From positions 509,843 through 573,842 of the forward strand of contig NC_009401.2 of the NCBI RefSeq assembly GCF_000002875.2: 64,000 nucleotides of DNA, given 5' to 3'. Shown piece by piece: positions 10,487 through 19,551 of this stretch. Source of the stretch: Leishmania infantum JPCM5 (lineage: Eukaryota > Euglenozoa > Kinetoplastea > Trypanosomatida > Trypanosomatidae). A program made the translations under genes and the position numbers. Under the pieces are notes generated by a model. The model saw only the letters and a program-made list of their open reading frames with translations, made no database searches and had not been told where the DNA came from. How positions within the stretch are numbered: the stretch's first letter is position 1; each line of letters starts with the position of its first letter.

Positions 10487-11014
10487 GCGGGCGAGGCCGA
10501 CGTGCTGCTCCTCCTCTTCGTCGATCAGTCCTCATCTCTTAGGCAAACGCTCGGGCGTGAGAACGGCAGACACGGATGAAGCCCCTCCACGCACGCACAC
10601 GCAGCCAGAGCGTGCTGCCCCCCTTTCCCTTGCTCTATGTATATCTAACGCTGCCAACGGCGCCCATTCGCTTCTACTATACGGGAGTGGTGGAGCGGTG
10701 TGCACAGATCTGTGAAGTTTGGAGATCACAGCTTCGCCTTCTCCTCCTGGTCCTCCGCCGTGCTTGTCTCCTTCATGTTCCTGATTCAAGCCCTTCATAG
10801 AGTCGGTGCTGCGGCATTTGGTCTCAATCGCAGCGATGGAGGGGTGCGCGTTGTGCATCTCTCTGTACAGTCGTTGCGATGACGTCCACGACGCTTCCCG
10901 TTCAATCTCTCAGCGGCCGCCGTAGTCTCCTGACCCCAAGCGCCACCATTCTTGTCTCTCCTAACGCCTGCTGTCTCTCTTTCTCTCTCACTGTTTTTTT
11001 TTTTGTTCCGCCTC
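10487..11014. other. Intergenic region upstream of the kinesin gene
   Basis: There is no gene here. The region is the 3' flank of the reductase-like gene followed by the polypyrimidine tract that feeds the kinesin splice acceptor. Open frames are short and low complexity. Confidence 0.5.
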
Positions 11015-11016
11015 AG
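10969..11016 (+). promoter_or_regulatory. Predicted spliced-leader trans-splice acceptor for the kinesin gene
   Basis: An almost unbroken polypyrimidine tract with a long T run ends in CCTCAG, with AG at 11015-11016. This is a textbook trypanosomatid acceptor. The resulting 5' UTR of about 271 nt contains no ATG before 11288, which supports that start. Confidence 0.65.
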
Positions 11017-11287
11017 TGGTGTTGTCGTAAGGGGAGTGTGCAGCGCTCACGCCGCCAGACAGATACACAGCGGCACGAGAGGCCCGCCTTTGTTCGTGCC
11101 GGTGCATTCGCTGCCCTCTCTACACGCACATTTATTCCCCGCCTCCCCCCCTTCTCACCACCCCCACCCCCCACCCCATCGCCCTCTGCGGTATATAAAG
11201 GGTGGGCGGCTCCGCACGGGAGGCATACACTTACGCGTACTTTGCACGACTGAGAAGCAGCGACGTAACACAGCGGCAAGGAGCACG

Positions 11288-14200
11288 ATGAGTACGGCGG
11301 CGGTATCGAGGCCACGCGTGTACGTGCGCATTCGCCCGCTCAACGACCGCGAGGTGCGTGATGGAAAGGGCGAGCTCGCCTGCCGCGGTGACACTCGCCA
11401 GCAGGACGTCTTGTTCCTGAAGAAGGATGAGACCCTGGAGCAGCAGGTGCGCTTCGATCAGGTATTTGACCAGTGCTCGAACCAGCAGCTCGTCTTCGAC
11501 CACATCGGTCCCGAGATTCTGCGCACGCTGTTCAGCGGCTACAATGCCTCCGTCTTCGCCTACGGGCAGACCGGTAGCGGTAAGACATACACGATGGAGG
11601 GCGACAGGGGCGGCGGCGTAAGCGGCGGGGCCTCCTCGGAGGAGCAGGAGGGTCTCATACCTCGCATCATCCGCGGCATCTTCTCCTCTTTCAAGTCCAA
11701 CGCCAACATAACCGACGCGCTTGTTGAGGTGAGCCTCGTGCAGATCTACCAGGAGCGCATCCAGGATCTGCTGAACCACCGCAAGCAGGTGGAGATTCAC
11801 ATGGACCGCACTAGCCAGTACGTTGCCCGTGACGCGACCTGGCGGACCGTGCGCAGCCTCGAGGAATGCATGAAACTGTACGGAGAGGCCTGTAAGATGC
11901 GCGCGACTTCGGCGACGGAGATGAACCTGGTGTCCTCGCGTAGCCACATGATTCTCATGCTTCGCATGCAGTGGGACGAGCCGGCGCTGCCGGGGTCGCA
12001 CGCGCAGCTGAACATGATCGACTTGGCAGGCTCTGAGCGGCTGAACGAGTCCGGTGCCACCGGTGAAACGATGAAGGAGACGATCACCATCAACAAGTCC
12101 CTCAGCGCACTGGGCAATGTCGTGGTGAAGTTGGTGGAGCAGGCGAAGAAGCCGAACAAGCGCATACACATTCCGTACAAGGATAGCAAGCTTACCTACC
12201 TCTTGCAGTCCAGCTTGGGTGGGGCAAACCTGGTCCACTTCATGCTCTCAGTGTCGGGCAGCGCCATGTGGCGCAGCGAGACAACGTCGACCATCGAATT
12301 TGGTAAACGCGCCCTGCAGCTCGTCTTGCGGCCGGTGCGCAACGCCATCGACTACACGCGCCTCGCCGAAATGGAGGCGATGATCGAGCGCATGCGGTCC
12401 CACATAGAGTCGCTCGAAGAGGAGCTGCAGCTCAAGCGCAACTTTGAGGCCGCCGGATTTCTGCAGCTGCGACAGATTGCGCAGAGCGACGACGACCCCG
12501 CGCAGCGGCGGCGGCGGCAAGAAACAAGCGCGAATCATAAACACCTCAAGCGGCAGACGGAGCTCACCCGCATCATGGCGAACCTGCCGGAGACGTTCGA
12601 CGACTTGACATCGCACTGCGTACTCTTCCCCGAGTCGAAGGTGACGTTCCGCGAGCTGGGTGGGCTAGAGAAACTCATCCACTTCGTGGGGAAGTCTGCC
12701 TCGAACTACTACCGTGCCAGCGCCGCGCAGACCATCGCCAGCGTGATCGACGAACCCGGGAGGGAGGTCTTCGCCAGCCTTGGCGGCCTCAATGCTTTGG
12801 CGATGCTTCTGCGGGTTCAGGAGGAACGGTGTAAGGAGGCGGCATGCGTCGCCCTCGAGGCTGTGTGCCGCGGCTGCGTGACGAACAAGAGGAGCCTATC
12901 CGCCGACGTCTACGCGGAGCTCGTAGACCTTGTCTACGGGTACTCGAATCAGCAGGTGCAGGAGGCGGCGTGTGCGGCCGTTGCCTCCATCGTCGACGGC
13001 TACGCCGAGGCGACACGGCGTTTTGAAAGGCTTGACGTGGTGCCGAAGCTGCTGGAGACGATCCGCACCTGCCCGGCCGAAGTGGTCAACCTCACGAAGG
13101 CGGCGACGAATTGCGTTGGCCGCCTGGCGCATGGCGATAAAGAGATGCAGCAAACTATCGCCTCCCTTGGCGGCGTCGACTTGCTCATCGATGTCCTCTT
13201 CAGCTCCTCCGGCGACCGCGACCATCAGGTGCCGATTTTAGCTTCGTACGCGCTCGTCAACCTATGCTGCAGCAGTCACGAGAACCTCAAGATGGCGATG
13301 GAGCACAGCCGCTATGGCGAGGTAAAGTTCCGGCTGCTTGAGGGCCTTGCGCGCGCCTTCGGCACGAACACGTCTCGCGAGGGCTTCGGCCGCGCTACGG
13401 CGCAGGAGACGGCGGGGCCGTTTCCGTACTATGGCGTCACCATTCAGGACGAGTGGACGTACGCCTCGTCCGGCGGCCGACCCATCTTCTCAACCTTCAT
13501 GGACAACCCACAGTTTCACCTCTACGTGCGTGAGGAGACGGACATCGCCTTCATCATTCAAGACACGCTCTACGAGGCCCGCATGCGCAAGAAGCGGCGC
13601 AACAACTCCGTCTACATGGGCATCGCTATTTTCGAGGGCGATCCGACGCTGGCAAAGTTGGGGCTGAAGCAGCTCGACTTCCACGGCAAGATGATCGAGA
13701 TTGGCCGCTACACTTCCAACTGCGAGAACGTGCTTCATTGCACGCTACCGGCCTCCGACACACCGTATATGGTCGTCCCCTTCACGAGTCAGAAGGGCCG
13801 GCACACCCACTTCGCCCTCTCCGCCTTTGGCAACCACCCGATCGAGTTGACGTCGGTGCCGGATCAGGTGGGATGGGTGCACACGGTGCTGCAGGGCAAG
13901 TGGACGGAGTTCACGGGCCGCGGAGGCGAGACCTTCGACTGGCGCTGCAACCCGCAGATTAGGCTGAAAACGAAGGAGGCTTGCCGCGTCGTCTTTGTCC
14001 TCTCGTACCTCTCGCTGGATGAGCAGCGGGCGCAGCTGCTACAGGAAGAGGAAGAGGGGGAGGGGCAGAATACCCGTCCGCGCCTGCACGGCCGCCTCTT
14101 CTCCAACGCCTTCGCGGTCCACAAGCGCTACCTCAAGGCGATCGTACCGCTCCCCCAAGGCTCGACCTTCGTGGCCAGCAACACGTTCGCTAGCAACAGC

Positions 14201-15580
14201 TACATCACCACCTCAGCGAACCTCGACAGGAGCGGGGACTACGTCTACATCCCCTTCACCGAAACTCCCTTCCAGGACACCTACCGCGTCTCCGTCTACT
14301 GTGACTCGGACGAGGTGGAGATAAAACCCATGCAGGGGCAGTCCAGCGAGTGGATGTGCGCAAGCCTTTCCGGTGTGTGGCAGGGCAAGCCCGTCTCCGT
14401 CGACCTCGATACGACAGGCAAGCTGGTGGCGGTCATGTACAGTCCCGGCGCCTTCGTGCGACCGCGTTTGCTGAGCGGTTTCAATCAGAAACGCATCGCC
14501 GGCATCGACTCCTACTGGAACACCGAGGCAACAGTGGAGTACGACAGCAATGGGCAGCTCACACTGCAGGTGGAGGCGATGATGCGTAGCGGGACCCCGA
14601 GCGCCGCCGCAGCGCGTGGGACCACCCAGTCGGCCACGAACCAGGTGACGCAAGTGCCGGCGACGGATATCAAGTTCGACCTTTTTATCTTCACCGATAG
14701 AAAGTGCACCCTCACGCGGGTCGGCTTCGACGCCTCACCCAGCTCATGGCCGTGCCCGACGCAATCCACCTCTCAGACCTTGCTAGCCTACCCGCAGCTT
14801 GTCGAAGACGTCGACGCCGTCGGCGGCGATGACGACGACAACAGCGACAGCCTTGCCAGCGAACTGTGGCGCGATGATCCAGGCAACATCTCGGCAGCCG
14901 AGCAAGAGGCGCGTGAGACGGAGTTGCTGAGATTATTGGAGAAGCAAGAGGCCGCGAACCACATCCTCAAGTTGCAGCTGGCGCAGCAGGCACGTGAGCT
15001 GGAGGAGCTGCGGAACGGCGGTGTCAGTGCGACCACCTCGTCAAACAGCGACGGGAAGCGTGGGGGCAGCGCGAAGCCGTCGGGGACCAAAACACCGAAA
15101 AGGACCCCGTCAGCCACGATGGACGGCTACGCAGGCTTGTCGGAGGGGAGACACCGGTCCAGGAAGGAGTTCGGCGGCGGCGGCAGCGCGCAGGCCCCGC
15201 TTCACAACCCCAGTCGCGTTAATACTTCAGGCTCGGCCGAAGCCAAGGGAGCAGCGGCCAAGCCGCCTTCTACCGGGCCGGCGCAGCGAGGCACCAACAC
15301 GAACAGCGCTGAAGCGTGGCGCCAGAAGCCGTTGGCCCTCGCCGGGACGACGTTGCCGACGAACAGGCCGGGCATGGCCGACAACACCGCCTCGGCTGCA
15401 CCGTCCCCGCAGGTGAAGGAGTTAGTGAACTACACGCTCGTGAAGCTGATCGAAATGAGCAAGCGTGCCGCTACCAGTGCTCGCTTGGGCGACAAGAAGG
15501 AGGACAGGGAGTGGAGGGCGATGCTGAAGGACATTGAGGAGGTGCATCAGCGACTGCACGATGCCTTCAGTATACTTTGA
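11288..15580 (+). CDS. Kinesin motor protein with armadillo-like repeats and calpain-III-like domains (1430 aa)
   Basis: This is a microtubule motor. The motor domain is N-terminal (about residues 8-345): P-loop GQTGSGKT at 93-100, switch I NLVSSRSH at 213-220, switch II DLAGSER from 245, and the microtubule-binding block HIPYKDSKLTYLLQSSLGG. A neck coiled coil follows (about 350-400). Residues about 435-690 look like armadillo-type helical repeats, with recurring patterns such as GGLEKLIHFV, GGLNALAMLL and GGVDLLIDVLF. Two modules start with the calpain-domain-III pattern of Trp, Gly-Gly and Asn-Pro-Gln: DEWTYASSGG near 715 and GKWTEFTGRGG near 870. A third possible module follows. A Lys/Ser-rich linker and a short C-terminal helix end the protein. 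The start is the first ATG after a strong splice acceptor. The motor call is firm; the accessory domains rest on pattern recognition. Cargo and direction are unknown. Confidence 0.95.
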   Translation: MSTAAVSRPRVYVRIRPLNDREVRDGKGELACRGDTRQQDVLFLKKDETLEQQVRFDQVFDQCSNQQLVFDHIGPEILRTLFSGYNASVFAYGQTGSGKTYTMEGDRGGGVSGGASSEEQEGLIPRIIRGIFSSFKSNANITDALVEVSLVQIYQERIQDLLNHRKQVEIHMDRTSQYVARDATWRTVRSLEECMKLYGEACKMRATSATEMNLVSSRSHMILMLRMQWDEPALPGSHAQLNMIDLAGSERLNESGATGETMKETITINKSLSALGNVVVKLVEQAKKPNKRIHIPYKDSKLTYLLQSSLGGANLVHFMLSVSGSAMWRSETTSTIEFGKRALQLVLRPVRNAIDYTRLAEMEAMIERMRSHIESLEEELQLKRNFEAAGFLQLRQIAQSDDDPAQRRRRQETSANHKHLKRQTELTRIMANLPETFDDLTSHCVLFPESKVTFRELGGLEKLIHFVGKSASNYYRASAAQTIASVIDEPGREVFASLGGLNALAMLLRVQEERCKEAACVALEAVCRGCVTNKRSLSADVYAELVDLVYGYSNQQVQEAACAAVASIVDGYAEATRRFERLDVVPKLLETIRTCPAEVVNLTKAATNCVGRLAHGDKEMQQTIASLGGVDLLIDVLFSSSGDRDHQVPILASYALVNLCCSSHENLKMAMEHSRYGEVKFRLLEGLARAFGTNTSREGFGRATAQETAGPFPYYGVTIQDEWTYASSGGRPIFSTFMDNPQFHLYVREETDIAFIIQDTLYEARMRKKRRNNSVYMGIAIFEGDPTLAKLGLKQLDFHGKMIEIGRYTSNCENVLHCTLPASDTPYMVVPFTSQKGRHTHFALSAFGNHPIELTSVPDQVGWVHTVLQGKWTEFTGRGGETFDWRCNPQIRLKTKEACRVVFVLSYLSLDEQRAQLLQEEEEGEGQNTRPRLHGRLFSNAFAVHKRYLKAIVPLPQGSTFVASNTFASNSYITTSANLDRSGDYVYIPFTETPFQDTYRVSVYCDSDEVEIKPMQGQSSEWMCASLSGVWQGKPVSVDLDTTGKLVAVMYSPGAFVRPRLLSGFNQKRIAGIDSYWNTEATVEYDSNGQLTLQVEAMMRSGTPSAAAARGTTQSATNQVTQVPATDIKFDLFIFTDRKCTLTRVGFDASPSSWPCPTQSTSQTLLAYPQLVEDVDAVGGDDDDNSDSLASELWRDDPGNISAAEQEARETELLRLLEKQEAANHILKLQLAQQARELEELRNGGVSATTSSNSDGKRGGSAKPSGTKTPKRTPSATMDGYAGLSEGRHRSRKEFGGGGSAQAPLHNPSRVNTSGSAEAKGAAAKPPSTGPAQRGTNTNSAEAWRQKPLALAGTTLPTNRPGMADNTASAAPSPQVKELVNYTLVKLIEMSKRAATSARLGDKKEDREWRAMLKDIEEVHQRLHDAFSIL

Positions 15581-18003
15581 CCTCTATAACAGGTGAGCGG
15601 GGATGGGGGCGTTGCGGACGCCGAAGTGGCTGTGTGTGCGCGCGCGTGTGTGTGTGGAGGGAAGAGGGAAACGAAACAGAAAGCGACAACAACACAAAGT
15701 CGAGGCGCGGGCCGGGATGCGAGACGCAGGGGGGTGTTGCTGCGCGGGCCCATATGGCAGCCCCTCGCTCCCTCAGCTCTGTCCCCCTTTGATTTGGCTG
15801 TGTGAGCATCGTGTTGCCTTTTCGCTTGTTTGCTGGTGTTTTCTGCTTCCTTATTGTGTGGCTGCGGTCGTCCGCCGGCGTGGCTGAGTCTGGCTGCTTG
15901 TCCTTGGTTGCCCTTCTGGGGATGGGGCTTGTGCCGCACGCACGGCACCGCCAATACTTTTATACCCATGGGCGCACGCAGGCTAGGCAGCCAATGGACA
16001 ACCCCCTCTCCTTTGGTGTGTCGATTCCTTTATCTCTAGTTTACGGGCCCTCGTGTGTTCCTTTTCCGTTTTTTTTTTCGCCTTTTCGTTCATGTTCTTA
16101 CGATGTGCGTGTGCTTATCCACCCATCTATGCCCCCCCCCCCCCCCGCCCCGCCCCGCCCTCGGTGTCTTTGTGCCTTGTCTGGTCCCTCAGCGCCACCC
16201 TCCTTCTTCCTCTGGACGCTCCGTTCATGTGACTCTCCACTCGTATATACGTGTCTGTGGTGCCGCCTGCCCCCATCAGAGGGAGAATGGGAGAGAGACA
16301 GATGCACCTCTTCTTCGGCGTTACATTCATCTATGTCTATATCTAAACCTCGCTGCTCGTCTAGACCTGGATTCGTCCGTGCGCACGGAATGCCTCCGCC
16401 TCCGCTTCCCTTTCAATCTTTTCCGCATCTCCCTCGTCTCCTCGAGTCTATGACTGTTTCTCTTGTTCGTTCCTGTTGCCACTGTGTTCTCTCGCTGTGC
16501 GTGTGTGTGTGTGTGCGTGTCTTCGTCCCTTCACCCTTATTTCTCTCTGTGTTTGGTGTGTTATTGGTGTTCTCGCTACGTCTCTTCCCTTCTAGCTCGC
16601 ACCCGCTCCCCTCTCCTTTCCCCTTCCGCTCCGCTCCCCTCCCATCACAGAGAGGGGTTCGGGCGTGTGTCGCTCGGTGTTTCCGTGTGCAGTTTTACTT
16701 TGGATGCTCTATTCCGTTTTCGTGTGTTTCCGCTTGTAAGCTGCGCACGTGCATGTGTGCTCGTGTGGCGAGCGAGCGACGGCGTGAGAGGGAGAGGCAG
16801 GAGGAGGAGGCGGAGAGAGAAACCTATAGAAACGTGACAGAAGAAAGAAATGAAGGGAGACATACAGAGGGTCACAGCCAGGGGGGGGGAATGTAGGGTT
16901 GAGAGAGAGCATGAGAACAGACCGCCGCTACTGCACAGCCGGATCTGCTCGCGCATCTCCTCCCCCCTCTCGCCCTTTCCACAGTGCCGTCCTTCATCCT
17001 TTGAATGGAGGCGCACCCCCTTCTTCCTCCTCCTTCTCCTCGGCGCGCGCTCTCTGTATTCGGCGGATTCTCCCACCACCTCCTCGCCCCAGCCCTTTCC
17101 TTTGTCTCTTGCGATGTACTGCAGCCCAGGTTTTAACTAGAGTCAGGCAAGCTATACATCCGCACACCCACGAGCGCCTTCGTAGAGAGAGAGAAGCCGC
17201 GCAGATGCACCTGAAGGCGAGGTTGCAGGGGTGATGCGGAGACTTGAGGCCTGCCTGCTGCAGCCTTTCATCCCTGCGAGCCACTGCCGAACACACGCTT
17301 TGGTATCCCTTTCGCTCTTTCCCTGCCCGCGCCATCACGGTGTGTTCCTTCATGTCGCTGCATGGCCTCCCCCTGCATGAGCGCTTCGAACACTACATGT
17401 CCCCACGCCCTCCTTCTCTCCCCCGTTTTGTGCGCTCTCGTTCTCCATACACCCCCTCCGGTGACCTGCTGCTGCTGCACGCGTCCCTCGCACCCAACTC
17501 ACGCCAACGTCACGCACACACGCAAACGCCTGGTGCCATTCTATGCAGCAGCTTTGCCGCTCGCGTAGTATTCCTAGTAGGCCTTCTCCCCCCGCTGTTT
17601 CGTCTTGTATATAGGCCCCCTCCCCCCCTCCCCACGCTCAGTTCCTCTTGCGCCGACCAGGCACTCACGCGCACGGTCGATCACCCCCTCCCCCCCCCCC
17701 CGTGTGCGTGTGTGCTTTTTGGGTTTGTATTCTTCGTAGTGAGATCTCTAGTCCTTCGTCGTTGCGGTTCGGCGGCTCCCCTCCTCACCCCAGACACGAA
17801 CCTTTACATCAAAGACGAGCCCCCCTTCTCCCCCTTCCCCCTTCCCTCGAAATAGTTTCATAGGACTGCCACGCCCCGATAGCTAGACACACGCGTTGCT
17901 GCTTCTGCTGCTGCTGCTGCTGCTGCGTTCTCCCTCTACACGCTCCTCTCCTGACCCATTGCCGCACCCCCACACCGCTTTACGTAGTGGATGCGGTCGG
18001 AGA
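15581..18003. other. Long intergenic region, low complexity
   Basis: About 2.4 kb with no supportable gene. Long open frames here (for example one ending near 16896) begin without ATG and encode Ser/Pro/Phe/Leu low complexity. There is a C run at 16132-16146, many CT-rich tracts, and a (CTG)n run near 17905-17926 just before the small gene at 18004. Confidence 0.6.
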
Positions 18004-18360
18004 ATGCTCCGCTCACTGCACCGCGCCGCGCCGTTGGCCGTGACGGCGACGACGACCACGTTATCCGCGCCCGCCGTGCCCTTTGCCTTGCAGACGGCGG
18101 CTCGGACCAAGTACGTGCGGCAGCCCAGTGCTCAGTGGGACCCTGTTCACGAGGATATCAACGCCCACGTGAAGCGCCGCATCCCGGGCGAGACGCGCGT
18201 CGATCGCGTGAGGCGCTTTGCGCGCGAGTGGCGTAACGTGGAGCTGGAGCTGGGCGTGTACAAGGACTCCCGCGGCCGCGAGATCAAGTACCGCAAAACG
18301 TTCGTGTACCGCTACACCTACCCGAACGCCTTTGACGAGTTCTGGTGGCCGTGCAAGTAG
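18004..18360 (+). CDS. Small basic protein, possibly mitochondrial (118 aa)
   Basis: I do not recognise the family. The first 35 residues (MLRSLHRAAPLAVTATTTT onwards) are rich in Arg, Leu, Ala, Ser and Thr and lack acidic residues, as expected of a mitochondrial presequence. The remainder is compact, charged and complex, with no repeats, and ends in an aromatic-rich segment (FVYRYTYPNAFDEFWWPCK). That composition suggests a real globular subunit of a larger assembly such as the mitoribosome or a respiratory complex, but this is inference only. A candidate acceptor AG lies at 17986-17987. It would leave an out-of-frame ATG at 17991 as the first AUG; I prefer 18004 because its product has presequence character and a structured C-terminus. 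Confidence 0.7.
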   Translation: MLRSLHRAAPLAVTATTTTLSAPAVPFALQTAARTKYVRQPSAQWDPVHEDINAHVKRRIPGETRVDRVRRFAREWRNVELELGVYKDSRGREIKYRKTFVYRYTYPNAFDEFWWPCK

Positions 18361-19550
18361 GGAAGGAGAAAGCGAGAAAGCGGGCCGCGGTGCGTGCGGG
18401 CGAAGAGCGGTAATGATGATGATGACGATTGGAGGGGCGCAACGGACTTGTGGGACGCTTGGACATCGTGAGAGGGTTGGTCGGTGAGTGAATGAGAATA
18501 CGTACTACGATCGTGGGTCAGTGCGTCCCCGTTGCTTGTGTGGAGGGTGGTGGAAGGGGGGGGCGTGCGGTATCTCTGCAGCCCGGCGCGCTCTCGCCTT
18601 CGCTTTCCTGCTCCCATCTCCTCCGTTTCGCTATCTACGCCATGGGTCTGTGCGCGCTGATGTGTGGATGTTGTGCGCTGCCGTTGCTGGAGGGCGGCGG
18701 TTTCGTGGTCGTTCTTGACTCCTTTATCTCTGCTCGCTTTCGCATCCTCGTCGGCGTTAGGCTTCTGCGCTCTTCTTTGCCGTTTCTTCGTCGCCTTACC
18801 CGTCCTGCGGCCCACCCCGCCCCATCGCACCCCTCTCTGTCGATGTGTTCGGCTTCTCTCCGTCTTGCTGAGAGAGCTATGCGTACGTGTGTGGCTACTT
18901 GCTCGATATGCGTCATCCGACGCTGCGACAGAGGGAAGGAAGGCAACTGCAGCTGCGAAACAACAACGTACATGCGACGGGGATCAGCTTGTACGCCTGC
19001 GTGTCCTCGCGTCATCTGCATGCACACGTGTGTGTGTGTGCACCTAGCGACACGCACTAACACACGCATCGTCAGTCTCCCTGCGTGTGTCGCCTTTCCC
19101 CTCCCCTCCTCCTCACGCGAAAAGGCATTCGGAAACCAGAGCATCCTGAGTTTTGGTCCGCCCGTGCTTGCCGACCATTTCACTTCTTCATCCCTTCCCC
19201 CAACACGAGTTGAAAGCGCAGGCGCGCAGGGGTGGAGGAGGTTCAGGACACCGCGGCACATACCTTTATACGGATGGAGCGGAAGTCCTGCCTCTCTCTC
19301 CTCCTTCTCCTCCTCGGTACACCCCTCTATTTCTTCGCACCTGCCTCGCACGGCTTCTACCCCTTCCCCCTTTCCCCTCCCTGGCAAATATGTAATGCCT
19401 CACCCTCCGCACCCTTCTGCTCCGCCTCCCTGTGTCCGTCCTGACTTGCACCCGTGCATGCACCTATGGGCATCTCCCCCCTTCTCCTCCTCCTCCCTTC
19501 TCTCCTTCGCAACTGCAACAGCCACGACTTCCTGCAGCAGCAGCGACAGC
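18361..19550. other. Intergenic region upstream of the NSUN-like gene
   Basis: No gene is seen. The region holds GT- and CT-rich low complexity, ending in a strong polypyrimidine tract at about 19470-19510. Open frames are Ser/Pro/Leu-rich translations of pyrimidine tracts. Confidence 0.55.
19470..19521 (+). promoter_or_regulatory. Predicted trans-splice acceptor for the NSUN-like gene
   Basis: A CT-only-like stretch is followed by AACAG with AG at 19520-19521, leaving a 5' UTR of about 30 nt with the first ATG at 19552. Confidence 0.6.
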
Positions 19551-19551
19551 C

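Noticed and set aside
11192..11199. TATATAAA sequence upstream of the kinesin start, resembling a TATA box
   Set aside because: Trypanosomatid protein genes inside a polycistronic unit do not use individual TATA promoters, and the site lies within the predicted 5' UTR.
15802..16896. 364-aa open frame in the kinesin downstream region
   Set aside because: It starts at a non-ATG codon and its product is Ser/Pro/Leu/Cys low complexity from CT-rich UTR sequence.
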